Assembly: GCF_014269205.2 (NCBI RefSeq)
Contig: NZ_JABWRY020000001.1
Location: 3,906,001-3,970,000, forward strand
DNA: 64,000 nucleotides
Source of the DNA: Pseudomonas kermanshahensis
GTDB taxonomy: Bacteria > Pseudomonadota > Gammaproteobacteria > Pseudomonadales > Pseudomonadaceae
Reading direction: 5' to 3'
Shown here: positions 43,220 through 56,268 of the stretch, in pieces
Numbering within the stretch: position 1 is the stretch's first letter
How the letters are laid out: every line of letters begins with the position of its first letter
Position numbers and translations under genes: made by a program
The notes under the pieces: model-generated
Databases searched by the model: none
The model's input: only the letters and a program-made list of their open reading frames with translations
What the model was told of the DNA's origin: nothing

Positions 43220-45829
43220 TCAGCGCTTGTCTTCAACCTTCCACGTATTGCCGTCGTAGAACGCCTTCCACCCCGTCGGCTTGCCATCGACCTCGGACTG
43301 CACGTACTGCTCCTTGGTCTTGCGGCTGTAGCGAATCACCGCTGGGCGGCCTTCCGGGTCCTTCTGCGGGGCATCGCAGAGGAAGTGGTACTTCGGATCG
43401 ATCTCATGCTTGTGCGGGACGATCTCCAGCACCAGCGGCGCACGGGTCTCGCGGTTTTTCGGGAACTGGCTGGCCGCCAGGAACAACCCCGAAGCACCGT
43501 CGCGCAACACATAGGTGTCATCGACCTTCTCGCACTTCAGCTCTGGCATTTCCACCTTGTCCATCTTTGGTGGCGCCGCCTCACCGCTTTTGAGCAGCTT
43601 GCGGGTGTTCTTGCAGGCAGGGTTGGTGCAACCGAAGAACTTGCCGAAACGGCCAGTCTTGAGCTGCATCTCGCTGCCACACTTGTCGCACTCCAGGCTC
43701 GGCCCTTCGTAGCCCTTGATGCGGTAGCTGCCCTCTTCGATCTCGTAGCCCGCACAATCCGGGTTGTTACCACAGATGTGCAGCTTGTGCTTCTCGTCCA
43801 GCAGGTAGGCGTCCATCGCCGTGGCGCAGATCGGGCAACGGTGCTTGCCCAACAGCACGCGGGATTCCGATTCACCCTCGTCATCCGCGGCAATCTCGTC
43901 ACCTGGCACCAGGTTGACGGTTGCCTTGCAACGCTCCTTGGGCGGCAGGCTGTAGCCCGAGCAACCGAGGAACACGCCGGTGGAGGCGGTGCGAATCATC
44001 ATCGGGCGGCCACATTCCTTGCACGGAATGTTGGTCATGGTCGGCTGGTTGGCACGCATGCCGTTTTCGGCCGACTCGGCCGTCTGCAGCTTTTTGCTGA
44101 AGTCGCCGTAGAACTCGTCGAGCACGTTCTTCCAGTCACGCTCGCCCTGGGCCACGTCGTCGAGGTTCTCTTCCATGCCGGCGGTGAAGCCGTAGTCCAT
44201 CAGATTGGAGAAGCTCTCGGACAGGCGCTCGGTGACGATGTCGCCCATCTTCTCGGAATAGAAGCGGCGGTTGTGCAACGTCACATAGCCACGGTCCTGG
44301 ATGGTCGAGATGATCGCCGCGTAGGTCGACGGGCGACCGATGCCGCGCTTTTCCATTTCCTTGACCAGGCTGGCTTCAGTGAAGCGCGCTGGCGGCTTGG
44401 TGAAGTGCTGGCTCGGGTCGATCTGGATCAGCTTGAGCGCTTCACCCTGGACCATTTCCGGCAGCACATCGTCTTCGCCAGGCTTGCTCTGTTGCGGCAG
44501 CACGCGGGTGTAACCGTCGAACTTGAGGATACGGCCCTTGGCACGCAGCTCGAAGTCGCCAGCCGCCACCGTGACGCTGGTGGACAGGTACTGCGCCGGC
44601 GGCATCTGGCAGGCGAGGAACTGGCGCCAGATCAGCTCGTACAGGCGCTCTGCATCGCGCTCCATGCCGCTGAGCTTGGTCGGATGGGTGTTGACGTCAG
44701 AAGGACGAATCGCTTCGTGCGCCTCCTGGGCGCCTTCCTTGCTGCCATACACCAGCGGGTTTTCCGGCAGGTACTGCTTGCCGAACTCGCGCTCGATGTA
44801 GCTGCGCGCCATGTCCAGGGCATCGGCCGACAGGTTGGTGGAGTCGGTACGCATGTAGGTGATGTAACCCGCTTCGTACAGACGCTGGGCCATCATCATG
44901 GTTTTCTTCACGCCAAAGCCCAGGCGGTTGCTCGCGGCCTGCTGCAAGGTGGACGTGATGAACGGCGCCGAAGGCTTGCTGCTGGTCGGGCGGTCTTCAC
45001 GCTTGACCACGCTGTAGCTGGAAGCCTTGAGCTTCTCCAGCGCTGCCATGGCCTGTGTTTCGTTAAGCGGCTTGAAGGCCTCGCCTTTCTCGCGCGCCAC
45101 TTCGAAACGCACTTTGGCGTTCTTGGCGGTGCCCAAATCGGCGTGGATCTCCCAGTACTCTTCGGGGATGAAGGCACGGATCTCGCGCTCGCGCTCGACC
45201 ACCAGCTTCACCGCGACCGACTGTACACGGCCTGCAGACAGGCCACGGGCGATCTTGGCCCACAGCAGTGGCGAAACCATGTAGCCCACCACGCGATCGA
45301 GGAAGCGCCGCGCCTGCTGGGCGTTGACGCGGTCGATGTCCAGCTCGCCCGGTTGCGAGAAGGCCTCTTGAATGGCCTTCTTGGTAATTTCGTTGAACAC
45401 CACGCGCTTGTAGCGGGTGTCGTCACCACCGATGGCTTCGCGCAGGTGCCATGCAATGGCCTCCCCTTCGCGGTCCAAGTCGGTTGCGAGGTAGATGGTG
45501 TCAGCATCCTTGGCCAGGCGGCGCAGCTCTTCGATCACCTTTTCCTTGCCAGGCAGGATCTCGTACTTGGCCTTCCAGCCGTGGTCGGGGTCGACACCCA
45601 TGCGCGCCACCAACTGGCGGCGTGCCTTTTCTTTCGGCGAAAGGGCCGGCGCCTCACCCGCAGCCTTACCACGCTTGGCGGCCGGCTCTTTGCTAGCGCT
45701 GGCCGAACCGCTGGTGGGGAGGTCTCGGATATGGCCGATACTCGACTTCACCACGTACTGGTTGCCCAGGTACTTGTTGATGGTCTTGGCCTTGGCCGGG
45801 GATTCCACAATGACCAGCGATTTGCCCAT
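43220..45829 (-). CDS. topA: DNA topoisomerase I
   Basis: 869 residues, type IA topoisomerase. TOPRIM domain begins [20 protein letters not shown] and continues [34 protein letters not shown] holds the catalytic tyrosine. Three C-terminal zinc-ribbon units are visible: [11 protein letters not shown]...[16 protein letters not shown]...NNPDC and [11 protein letters not shown]...NPAC. An extra basic C-terminal tail follows. It relaxes negative supercoils. ATG at 45829. Single gene upstream of a DUF1653 gene on the same strand. Confidence 0.97.
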   Translation of the reverse strand: MGKSLVIVESPAKAKTINKYLGNQYVVKSSIGHIRDLPTSGSASASKEPAAKRGKAAGEAPALSPKEKARRQLVARMGVDPDHGWKAKYEILPGKEKVIEELRRLAKDADTIYLATDLDREGEAIAWHLREAIGGDDTRYKRVVFNEITKKAIQEAFSQPGELDIDRVNAQQARRFLDRVVGYMVSPLLWAKIARGLSAGRVQSVAVKLVVEREREIRAFIPEEYWEIHADLGTAKNAKVRFEVAREKGEAFKPLNETQAMAALEKLKASSYSVVKREDRPTSSKPSAPFITSTLQQAASNRLGFGVKKTMMMAQRLYEAGYITYMRTDSTNLSADALDMARSYIEREFGKQYLPENPLVYGSKEGAQEAHEAIRPSDVNTHPTKLSGMERDAERLYELIWRQFLACQMPPAQYLSTSVTVAAGDFELRAKGRILKFDGYTRVLPQQSKPGEDDVLPEMVQGEALKLIQIDPSQHFTKPPARFTEASLVKEMEKRGIGRPSTYAAIISTIQDRGYVTLHNRRFYSEKMGDIVTERLSESFSNLMDYGFTAGMEENLDDVAQGERDWKNVLDEFYGDFSKKLQTAESAENGMRANQPTMTNIPCKECGRPMMIRTASTGVFLGCSGYSLPPKERCKATVNLVPGDEIAADDEGESESRVLLGKHRCPICATAMDAYLLDEKHKLHICGNNPDCAGYEIEEGSYRIKGYEGPSLECDKCGSEMQLKTGRFGKFFGCTNPACKNTRKLLKSGEAAPPKMDKVEMPELKCEKVDDTYVLRDGASGLFLAASQFPKNRETRAPLVLEIVPHKHEIDPKYHFLCDAPQKDPEGRPAVIRYSRKTKEQYVQSEVDGKPTGWKAFYDGNTWKVEDKR

Positions 45830-45929
45830 GGATCGGAGTATTCCTGAATCTGAAGATGAAAAACGCGTCAGGTGCCAGACGCGGCACCGCTATATATAGT
45901 GGCAAAACAGTGAGGTCAAGCGCGGTCGA

Positions 45930-46181
45930 TCACTCGTGCGACTTGGCCAACAGCCCAGGCAACCCTTCTTCGGCCTTGACCAAAGCAAAGCGTGGCACCT
46001 GCTCGCCGTCAACCTCGACGGACTCCTGGAACATCGAAAGAGGCCGTACCCAGAACCCGTATTCACCATACAGGCATTGGTAGAAGACCATCCACTCTTC
46101 AGTTTCGGAGTGCTGCGCAACACTGAAGACACGGTACTCAGGCCCCTTGTAGTGCCGGTATACGCCTGGCTGTATCTGCAT
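45930..46181 (-). CDS. DUF1653 family protein
   Basis: 83 residues. MQIQPGVYRHYKGPEYRVFS and YGEYGFWVRPLSMFQESVEV match DUF1653, a small SH3-like/beta-barrel family of unknown function common in bacteria. AAGGGTGAG precedes the ATG at 46181. It lies between topA and fadA, after the fadBA terminator, so it has its own transcription. Confidence 0.88.
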   Translation of the reverse strand: MQIQPGVYRHYKGPEYRVFSVAQHSETEEWMVFYQCLYGEYGFWVRPLSMFQESVEVDGEQVPRFALVKAEEGLPGLLAKSHE

Positions 46182-46209
46182 GTCGCTCACCCTTTTTAAT
46201 AAAACCTGT

Positions 46210-46239
46210 AAAAAACAAAACCGGGGCACAAGGCCCCGG
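46210..46239 (-). terminator. Intrinsic terminator of fadBA
   Basis: The 7-bp stem CCGGGGC / GCCCCGG with a five-base loop is followed on the minus strand by TTTTGTTTTTT. Confidence 0.92.
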
Positions 46240-46258
46240 CTGCTGTCCCGCGACGCGA

Positions 46259-47449
<1,191 letters not shown>

Positions 47450-47455
47450 CTACGC

Positions 47456-49603
<2,148 letters not shown>

Positions 49604-49733
49604 CAACTGATCTCCACGATATGGAAGCTAACTGTACACGCCGGTCGCTGCTGCATCAGGCAGGCCATGCCGCCCTGCCCCAGGCACACCCGTCAGCGCG
49701 CTAGTCGGGACTATGAACGAGCCGTGTGACATA

Positions 49734-49760
49734 CAAACGCTCAATTCATACGCCCGTTTG
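49734..49760. promoter_or_regulatory. Possible operator upstream of fadB
   Basis: CAAACG and CGTTTG are perfect inverted half-sites 15 bp apart. The halves resemble PsrA half-sites, but the spacing is far larger than the known 2-4 bases, so assignment is doubtful. Confidence 0.25.
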
Positions 49761-50031
49761 ATTTGGGTGTGCACACATTCTCCGAAAAGATCAGCGTTGT
49801 CAAATGCTCACGCACTGAGTGAAAACGCGACTTTCCGGTCATTTTGTAGGGTCTGGGTACAAAGCATGACGTCAGTGATCGCTTCACATTCATGTCAGCA
49901 ATTGACCATGGGAAAACAGGCCCGTGCCTGCCAGGGGAAGATTTTTTTCAGCAGATCGCTGGCAGCCGACTACACTGCCAATGGCTTCAAGCATTCCCGG
50001 CCTGCCTGGCCTTTTCTGCGCAGCAGAACGC

Positions 50032-50085
50032 AAAGCGGCGACTTGGCACCCCACCCCTTCAGGGGCTCTGCCAAGCCGCCGCTTT
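50032..50085 (-). terminator. Long hairpin downstream of the 145-residue protein gene
   Basis: A 17-bp stem AAAGCGGCGACTTGGCA / TGCCAAGCCGCCGCTTT has a single mismatch, which is a G-U pair in the minus transcript. The loop holds a nested CCCCT/AGGGG hairpin. No T-run follows. Confidence 0.5.
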
Positions 50086-50117
50086 GTCGTTTAACGCGCT
50101 TTTTAATTGGCGAGGGG

Positions 50118-50555
50118 TCAGGCGAGGGTTTCGAGGACGTGCGCAATATCCTGCAATACAGATTTATCGCCCCGCTCGGTCCAGTACAAAGCGATCATAC
50201 GGGGGTCGGCCTCAACCTTGTAGACACTGGCCGGCAAGCGCGCAAAGGCCTCGGCAAGGCGCGGATCCTCACACGGCTCGCGCCATTGGTTCCACCACAC
50301 GCCTGGCGTGACCTGCCAGTAGCAGAAGCTGTCCTCGCGCCCCTTGCGCCGCCCACGGTGGTACTGCGGGCAGGGGCTTGGCGGCTCCTTTTCCAGCCAA
50401 TGTGGCCATTGCTGAGGCGCCAGCTGCATGGCCAGACCCATGCGACGCGCTTCCAGGCGCAGGTTCATCTGCTCGCCCTGCTTACGCGACGTGCGCAACC
50501 AGGAAAGCGGGCTGAGAATCAGCGCAAGGATTGACACCACCAGCAATACCGTCAT
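50118..50555 (-). CDS. Conserved membrane-anchored protein of unknown function
   Basis: 145 residues. One N-terminal helix (MTVLLVVSILALILSPLSWL) anchors a polar domain with PQQWPHWLEKEPPSPCPQYH and a Trp-rich VTPGVWWNQWREPCED stretch. It resembles a conserved Pseudomonas hypothetical protein found beside fadBA and the universal stress gene. ATG at 50555; ATG at 50570 is an alternative. Topology is probably N-out or a signal anchor. Function unknown. Confidence 0.7.
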   Translation of the reverse strand: MTVLLVVSILALILSPLSWLRTSRKQGEQMNLRLEARRMGLAMQLAPQQWPHWLEKEPPSPCPQYHRGRRKGREDSFCYWQVTPGVWWNQWREPCEDPRLAEAFARLPASVYKVEADPRMIALYWTERGDKSVLQDIAHVLETLA

Positions 50556-50665
50556 ATCAGTAGACCCCATAAAGCGTTGCAAATGAGCTGGTTAGCCATT
50601 TTTCACGGAAGACCCGCCCGAAAGCGACCATACTTCTTCTATCGCGATTGTCAGGAGTACCGCTC

Positions 50666-51106
50666 ATGCAATACGAACATTTGTTGGTCGCCGTCGACCT
50701 GACCGAAGAATGCGACCCGGTGATCAAGCGCGCCATGAAGCTCGCGGAACCCTCAGGCGCCAAGGTATCCCTGGTACACATCGTCGAACCGATGGCCATG
50801 GCATTTGGCGGCGACGTGCCCATGGACCTCTCACAGCTGCAACAGCAGCAGTTCGATCAGGCCAAAGAGCGAATGGAGCGCTTGTTCAACAAATACCCGG
50901 ACATCAACCGCGGCGATTCCCACCTGACCTACGGCCAGCCCCGCCAGGAAATCCACCAACTGGCCAAGGACCAGAAGTGCGACCTGATCGTGGTCGGCAG
51001 CCATGGCCGACATGGCCTGGCTTTGCTGCTGGGCTCCACCGCCAACGACGTGCTGCATGGCGCGCCATGCGACGTGCTAGCGGTGCGGCTACAGAAGAAG
51101 GAATGA
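50666..51106 (+). CDS. Universal stress protein (UspA family)
   Basis: 146 residues, one Usp domain. MQYEHLLVAVDLTEECDPVI starts the Rossmann-like fold, and LIVVGSHGRHGLALLLGSTA is the ATP-binding G-2x-G-9x-G(S/T) loop. Members are induced in stationary phase or under oxygen limitation. AGGAG lies eight bases before the ATG. Monocistronic; convergent with uup across a REPIN. Confidence 0.92.
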   Translation: MQYEHLLVAVDLTEECDPVIKRAMKLAEPSGAKVSLVHIVEPMAMAFGGDVPMDLSQLQQQQFDQAKERMERLFNKYPDINRGDSHLTYGQPRQEIHQLAKDQKCDLIVVGSHGRHGLALLLGSTANDVLHGAPCDVLAVRLQKKE

Positions 51107-51111
51107 TTTAA

Positions 51112-51223
51112 CCTGTACTGGCCTCTTCGCGGGGCAAGCCCGCTCCCACAGGTACGCCACAGGCCTTGAGGTATGTGGCGATCCTGTGGGAGCGGGCTTG
51201 CCCCGCGAAGGGGCCGGCTCAGG
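51112..51223. repeat. REPIN (inverted REP pair)
   Basis: TGGCCTCTTCGCGGGGCAAG and the inverted partner flank a 30-base region with its own ACAGG/CCTGT matches. It lies between the convergent usp and uup ends. Confidence 0.92.
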
Positions 51224-51234
51224 TTAACCGCTGA

Positions 51235-53163
51235 TCAGCCTTCCAGCTCAGCCCAGCGCTCTACCAGCACATCCAGCTCGCCTTGCAGCTTCTCGATCTG
51301 CGCCAGCACCGCCGAAGTCTCGGCGATTGGCCGCTGATAGAAGCCCGCCGCATTCACTTCTTCCTGCGCCTCAGCCATGCGCTGTTCGATCGCATCGATC
51401 TGCCCAGGCAACATCTCCAGCTCACGCTGCAGTTTGTAGCTGAGTTTCTTCTTCGAGGCGTCGGCCACGGCTGCCGCTGGCGCCGGTGCGGCTTGCACGT
51501 CCTGCTTTTCCACCACCGCGCTGTTGAGCTCGGACTTGCCGCCCTTGCTTTCGGTCACGCCCAGCAGCTTGGGCGAGCCGCCCTGACGGATCCAGTCCTC
51601 ATAGCCACCGACATACTCGCGCACCTTGCCCTCGCCTTCGAACACCAGGGTGCTGGTGACGACGTTGTCGAGGAAGGCCCGGTCGTGGCTGACCATCAGC
51701 ACGGTGCCCTTGTAGTTGGACAGCACCTCTTCGAGCAGCTCGAGGGTTTCCACATCGAGGTCGTTGGTCGGTTCGTCGAGCACCAGCAGGTTGGCCGGCT
51801 TGCTGAACAGCTTGGCCAACAGCAGGCGCGCACGCTCGCCACCCGACAGCGCCTTGACCGGCGTACGGGCACGCTGGGGGCTGAACAGGAAGTCGCCCAG
51901 GTAGCTGAGCACGTGGCGGTTCTGGCCATCGATCTCGATGAAATCGCGGCCTTCGGCCAGATTGTCGATCACGGTCTTTTCCAGATCGAGCTGATGGCGC
52001 ATCTGGTCGAAGTAGGCCACTTCCAGCTTGGTGCCACGCTCGACCTTGCCCGAGATAGGCTCCAGGTCACCGAGCATCATCTTGAGCAAGGTGGTCTTGC
52101 CGGTACCGTTGGCACCCAGCAGGCCAATACGGTCCTGACGCTGCAGGACCATGGAGAAGTCCTTGACCAGCATCGGGCCGTCGGCATGGGCGAAGCTGAT
52201 ATTTTCCAGCACCATGACCTGCTTGCCGGACTTGTCCGCCGCCTCGATCTGGATGTTCGCCTTGCCCTGACGCTCACGGCGCTCGCCGCGCTCGACGCGC
52301 AAGGCCTTGAGGGCACGTACGCGCCCTTCGTTACGGGTACGCCGGGCCTTGATGCCCTGGCGGATCCACACTTCTTCCTGGGCCAGGCGCTTGTCGAACA
52401 GCGCGTTGGCGGTTTCCTCGGCGGCCAGCGCCGCTTCTTTGTGCACCAGGAAGCTGGCGTAATCACCGTTCCAGTCGATCAGCCCACCGCGGTCCAGTTC
52501 GAGGATGCGAGTGGCCAGGTTCTGCAGGAAGGACCGGTCGTGGGTGATGAACAGTACCGCGCCATTGAACCCGCGCAGCGCCTCTTCAAGCCAGGCGATC
52601 GCACCGATGTCCAAGTGGTTGGTCGGCTCGTCGAGCAGCAGCAGGTCAGGCTCCGACACCAGCGCCTGGGCCAACAGCACGCGGCGGCGCCAGCCACCGG
52701 ACAGCTCGGCCAGGGTCTTGTCGGCAGGCAGTTGCAGACGGCTCAGGGTGCTTTCGACCACCTGCTGCAGGCGCCAGCCGTCACGGGCTTCGAGCTCGTG
52801 CTGAACGTGCATGAGTTTTTCCAGGTCTTCGTCGCCCTGGATGTTCTGGCTCAGGTGATGGAACTCGGCCAGCAACGCGCCAACGCCATCGAGGCCCTCG
52901 GCCACCACATCGAACACGCTGCGCTCGTCGGCCAGCGGCAATTCCTGCGGCAGCTCGCCGATCTTCAGGCCCGGAGCGCGCCAGATCTCGCCGTCGTCGC
53001 CCTTCTGCTCGCCTTTGACCAGGCGCAGCATGCTCGACTTGCCGGTGCCGTTGCGGCCGATGATGCACACCCGCTCGCCACGAGCGATCTGCCAGGACAC
53101 TTTGTCCAGCAGCGGCATGGCGCCGAATGCGAGGGACACATCGCTGAATTTGAGCAGGGTCAT
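51235..53163 (-). CDS. uup: ABC-F family ATPase Uup
   Basis: 642 residues. Two ABC domains: Walker A GRNGTGKSSMLRLVKG and GANGTGKTTLLKMMLG; signatures ELSGGWRRRVLLAQAL and ALSGGERARLLLAKLF; Walker B LLLLDEPTNHLD and LLVLDEPTNDLD. A charged linker lies between the domains, and a C-terminal coiled coil (KKLSYKLQRELEMLPGQIDA...) is the DNA-binding tail of Uup. There is no membrane segment. ABC-F proteins act on ribosomes; Uup also affects transposon precise excision. ATG at 53163 has GGAGAC upstream. Confidence 0.95.
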   Translation of the reverse strand: MTLLKFSDVSLAFGAMPLLDKVSWQIARGERVCIIGRNGTGKSSMLRLVKGEQKGDDGEIWRAPGLKIGELPQELPLADERSVFDVVAEGLDGVGALLAEFHHLSQNIQGDEDLEKLMHVQHELEARDGWRLQQVVESTLSRLQLPADKTLAELSGGWRRRVLLAQALVSEPDLLLLDEPTNHLDIGAIAWLEEALRGFNGAVLFITHDRSFLQNLATRILELDRGGLIDWNGDYASFLVHKEAALAAEETANALFDKRLAQEEVWIRQGIKARRTRNEGRVRALKALRVERGERRERQGKANIQIEAADKSGKQVMVLENISFAHADGPMLVKDFSMVLQRQDRIGLLGANGTGKTTLLKMMLGDLEPISGKVERGTKLEVAYFDQMRHQLDLEKTVIDNLAEGRDFIEIDGQNRHVLSYLGDFLFSPQRARTPVKALSGGERARLLLAKLFSKPANLLVLDEPTNDLDVETLELLEEVLSNYKGTVLMVSHDRAFLDNVVTSTLVFEGEGKVREYVGGYEDWIRQGGSPKLLGVTESKGGKSELNSAVVEKQDVQAAPAPAAAVADASKKKLSYKLQRELEMLPGQIDAIEQRMAEAQEEVNAAGFYQRPIAETSAVLAQIEKLQGELDVLVERWAELEG

Positions 53164-53383
53164 GTTGGTCTCCATAAATCGGGCGCGCATTCTACCTGAC
53201 TTGGGCCCCCACGGCATTAAGTTGACCACCCGGTGAGGGCTTTACGACATCTGGTCGAACATAATGTCTTGATACAAGCGCTGTGCTTTCATCTGCCGCC
53301 GGCAAACGGCTAAGCTAAGGCATAGCTTCCAACAGTGCTGGCTTCGCCGTCACTTCCCCATGGTTCAACTGCCCGGACGTATC

Positions 53384-55312
53384 ATGCGCAGCCGCCTGTT
53401 ACAGATTGCATCCTGCTTGCTGCTTACCGCCGCCACCGCCAGCGCGGCGCAGGCCCTCGACCTCACTCAACAGCGCCAGTACTACGACGAGGCCAAGCGC
53501 GCCCTGGCCAAGGGCGACAAAGGCCCGTACCTGCGCTATGCCCAGCAATTGCGTGATTACCCGCTGACGCCCTACCTGACCTACGACGAGCTGACCGCAC
53601 GCCTGAAGAGCGCCAGCAACGAAGAAATCGAAGGGTTCCTGGCCAAACACGGCGACCTGCCCCAGGCCAACTGGATGAAACTGCGCTGGTTGCGCTGGCT
53701 GGCCGAGCGCGGCGAATGGAACACCTTCGTCAAGTACTACGACCCCAAGCTCAATTTCACCGAACTGGACTGCCTCAACGGCCAGTACCAGCTCAGCCAC
53801 GGCCTGCGCGCCGAAGGCTATGCCACGGCCGATAAACTGTGGAATGTCGGCAAGTCGCAACCGGCGGCCTGTGACACGCTGTTCGGCATGTGGGCCGCCG
53901 AGGGCCAGTTGACCGAGGCCAAGCGCTGGAACCGCACCAAGCTGGCGGCCCAGGCGCGCAACTACGGCCTGGCCAACAACCTGGTCAAAACCCTGACCAC
54001 CCTCGGCCCGCAAGGGCGCCTGCTGATCGATGTGGCACAGAAGCCCGAGCTGCTCAACCAGCCGTCGCGCTTCACCCCGGTCAACGAGGCCATGTCCGAC
54101 GTGGTCAGCCTCGGCTTGCGCCGACTGGCCCGGCAGAACCCGGAGCGGGCCATGGCCCTGCTCGACGACTATGCCCAGCGCATGCACTTCTCCCGCGACG
54201 AGAAGGTGGCCATCGCCCGCGAGATCGGCCTGACCCTGGCGCGCCGCTACGACCCACGCGCGCTCGACCTGATGACCCGCTACGACCCCGAGCTGCGCGA
54301 CAACACCGTCAGCGAATGGCGCCTGCGCCTGTTGCTGCGCCTGGGCCGCTGGGAAGATGCCTACGAGCTGACCAAGCGCCTGCCCCAGGACCTGGCCAGC
54401 AGCAACCGCTGGAAGTACTGGCAGGCACGCAGCCTCGAACTGGCCCAACCGAACAACCCGCAGATTCCACTGCTGTACAAGACCGTGGCGCGCGAGCGTG
54501 ACTTCTATGGTTTCCTCGCTGCCGACCGTGCACAAACCCCCTACCAGCTGAACAACAAGCCCCTGGTGCTGAGCCAGCAGTTGGTCACTAAGGTGCGCAA
54601 TACCCCGGGCATTCAACGTGCACTGGAATTCCATGCCCGCGGGCAGATCGTCGAAGGGCGCCGCGAGTGGTACCACGTCAGCCGCCACTTCACCCGTGAC
54701 GAGATGGTCGCCCAGGCACGCCTGGCCTATGAACTGCGCTGGTACTTCCCGGCCATTCGGACCATCAGCCAGGCCCAGTACTGGGATGACCTGGACATCC
54801 GCTTCCCGATGGCCCACCGCGACACCCTGGTGCGCGAGGCCAAGGTCCGCGGCCTGCATTCAAGCTGGGTGTTCGCCATTACCCGTCAGGAAAGTGCCTT
54901 CATGGAGGATGCGCGCTCCAGCGTGGGCGCCAGCGGCTTGATGCAGCTGATGCCGGCCACCGCCAAGGAAACCGCGCGCAAGTTCAGCATCCCGCTGGCC
55001 TCGCCGGCGCAGGTGTTCAACCCCGACAAGAACATTCAGCTGGGGGCCGCGTACCTGAGCCAGGTGCACAGCCAATTCAATGGCAACCGGGTACTCGCTT
55101 CGGCGGCCTATAACGCCGGCCCCGGGCGGGTACGCCAGTGGCTCAAGGGCGCTAAACACCTGAGCTTCGATGTGTGGGTGGAATCGATCCCGTTCGACGA
55201 GACGCGCCAGTACGTACAGAACGTGCTGTCGTATTCGGTGATCTACGGGCAGAAGCTCAACTCGCCGCAGCCGCTGGTGGATTGGCACGAGCGCTACTTC
55301 GACGATATGTAA
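53384..55312 (+). CDS. slt: Soluble lytic murein transglycosylase Slt
   Basis: 642 residues, matching Slt70 (645 in E. coli). Signal peptide MRSRLLQIASCLLLTAATASA/AQA, a long superhelical U-domain (about residues 30-440), then the lysozyme-like C-domain with AITRQESAFMEDARSSVGAS (catalytic Glu), GLMQLMPATAKETARKF and AAYNAGPGRVRQWL. It cleaves glycan strands to 1,6-anhydromuropeptides in the periplasm. ATG at 53384 gives the signal peptide; ATG at 53360 adds eight residues. Confidence 0.96.
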   Translation: MRSRLLQIASCLLLTAATASAAQALDLTQQRQYYDEAKRALAKGDKGPYLRYAQQLRDYPLTPYLTYDELTARLKSASNEEIEGFLAKHGDLPQANWMKLRWLRWLAERGEWNTFVKYYDPKLNFTELDCLNGQYQLSHGLRAEGYATADKLWNVGKSQPAACDTLFGMWAAEGQLTEAKRWNRTKLAAQARNYGLANNLVKTLTTLGPQGRLLIDVAQKPELLNQPSRFTPVNEAMSDVVSLGLRRLARQNPERAMALLDDYAQRMHFSRDEKVAIAREIGLTLARRYDPRALDLMTRYDPELRDNTVSEWRLRLLLRLGRWEDAYELTKRLPQDLASSNRWKYWQARSLELAQPNNPQIPLLYKTVARERDFYGFLAADRAQTPYQLNNKPLVLSQQLVTKVRNTPGIQRALEFHARGQIVEGRREWYHVSRHFTRDEMVAQARLAYELRWYFPAIRTISQAQYWDDLDIRFPMAHRDTLVREAKVRGLHSSWVFAITRQESAFMEDARSSVGASGLMQLMPATAKETARKFSIPLASPAQVFNPDKNIQLGAAYLSQVHSQFNGNRVLASAAYNAGPGRVRQWLKGAKHLSFDVWVESIPFDETRQYVQNVLSYSVIYGQKLNSPQPLVDWHERYFDDM

Positions 55313-55321
55313 GCTACCCCT

Positions 55322-55417
55322 TGTAGGAGCAGCCTTGCGCTGCGAAGAGGCCGGTAAAAACACCCTGGATCTTCGGTGTTGTTACCGGCCTCTTCGCAGC
55401 GCAAGGCTGCTCCTACA
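55322..55417. repeat. REPIN, second sequence type
   Basis: TGTAGGAGCAGCCTTGCGCT and its inverted partner, with the shared GAAGAGGCCGGT block, form a hairpin between slt and the MOSC gene. Its right edge includes the stop codon of the MOSC gene. Confidence 0.9.
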
Positions 55418-56213
55418 GGACTTCGACCTTCATCCCCACTTCCAGCACGCCACTGCCATCCGCCGCCAGGTTCTGCCCGAACAACACATCCCCTTCTCTC
55501 TCGCGGAACGTTTTGAGCGTGGTCATGGGCTCGCGGTCCGGGCTGCGTTCGCCGGTCCGTGGATCGATGGTGGTGAAAATGCACCGCACGCTGGGCTTGA
55601 GCACGCGAAACTCGAGGGTGCCGATACGAACCCGCTTCCAGCCGTCCTCGGCGAACGGCTCTGCGCCTTGTACCACCAGGTTGGGCCTGAACCGTAGCAT
55701 CTCCATGGGCCGGCCAACGCGCCGACTGAGCTCGTCCAACGACCCCTGGCCGATCAACAGCAGCGGAAAACCATCCGGAAACGCCGCACGGTCACTGTTC
55801 AAGCCATAACCATTGGGCAGGTAACGCGCCCGTTGCTCCGGGCAATACACCAGCCGCACGTCCTTGCCCAGCAACGCCGACAGCCAGTGCGCCGCAACCT
55901 CGCCAGCATCGGGCACCCGCAGGGTGTCGCGCCAGATAGTCACGCCCCGCAAGTCATCGTCGGTAAGCGGTACAGGCACCCGCAATGGCACCTGCCCTGG
56001 GGCCTCCAGCAGCAACTGCCCAGCATCGTCATCGCTCGCCCTGAGCTGGCCGAGCTGTGGCCAGGCACGCTGGGTGAGGAAGCGGCCATTTTCCGCCTCC
56101 ACCACCATCCAGCGACGGTCACCCAACAACCCCAACTGGCCGACCGGCGAAGCCTGCAAGCTTTGCGCCTGCCCCGACTTCACCGGGTATCGATACAACT
56201 CACTCAGAAACAT
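55413..56213 (-). CDS. MOSC domain protein (YcbX-like)
   Basis: 266 residues. An N-terminal MOSC beta-barrel domain (MFLSELYRYPVKSGQAQSLQ, GLLGDRRWMVVEAENGRFLT) is followed by a MOSC domain with the conserved cysteine in RVLKPSVRCIFTTIDPRTGE. YcbX-like proteins use a molybdenum cofactor to reduce N-hydroxylated compounds; here the C-terminal 2Fe-2S ferredoxin domain of full YcbX is absent. ATG at 56213 with GGCAGGG upstream. The TAG stop falls inside the adjacent REP element. Confidence 0.88.
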   Translation of the reverse strand: MFLSELYRYPVKSGQAQSLQASPVGQLGLLGDRRWMVVEAENGRFLTQRAWPQLGQLRASDDDAGQLLLEAPGQVPLRVPVPLTDDDLRGVTIWRDTLRVPDAGEVAAHWLSALLGKDVRLVYCPEQRARYLPNGYGLNSDRAAFPDGFPLLLIGQGSLDELSRRVGRPMEMLRFRPNLVVQGAEPFAEDGWKRVRIGTLEFRVLKPSVRCIFTTIDPRTGERSPDREPMTTLKTFREREGDVLFGQNLAADGSGVLEVGMKVEVL

Positions 56214-56268
56214 CCCTGCCGCCTCGCGTCATTCGAAACGCCAAGCTTATACCCGGCAGGGCCAGGGA

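Larger units (their letters stand above)
49604..50117. other. Region upstream of fadB
   Basis: 514 bases without a gene. They hold the unassigned fadB promoter, an inverted repeat CAAACG-N15-CGTTTG (49734-49760), and a long hairpin at 50032-50085. I see no riboswitch or coding frame with support. Confidence 0.5.

Noticed and set aside
49734-49760. PsrA operator upstream of fadB
   Set aside because: The half-sites are 15 bp apart, while PsrA sites have 2-4 bp; kept only as a low-confidence inverted repeat.
51283-53199. Plus-strand open frame antisense to uup
   Set aside because: Shadow of the ABC-F gene; the sense frame carries two complete sets of ABC motifs.
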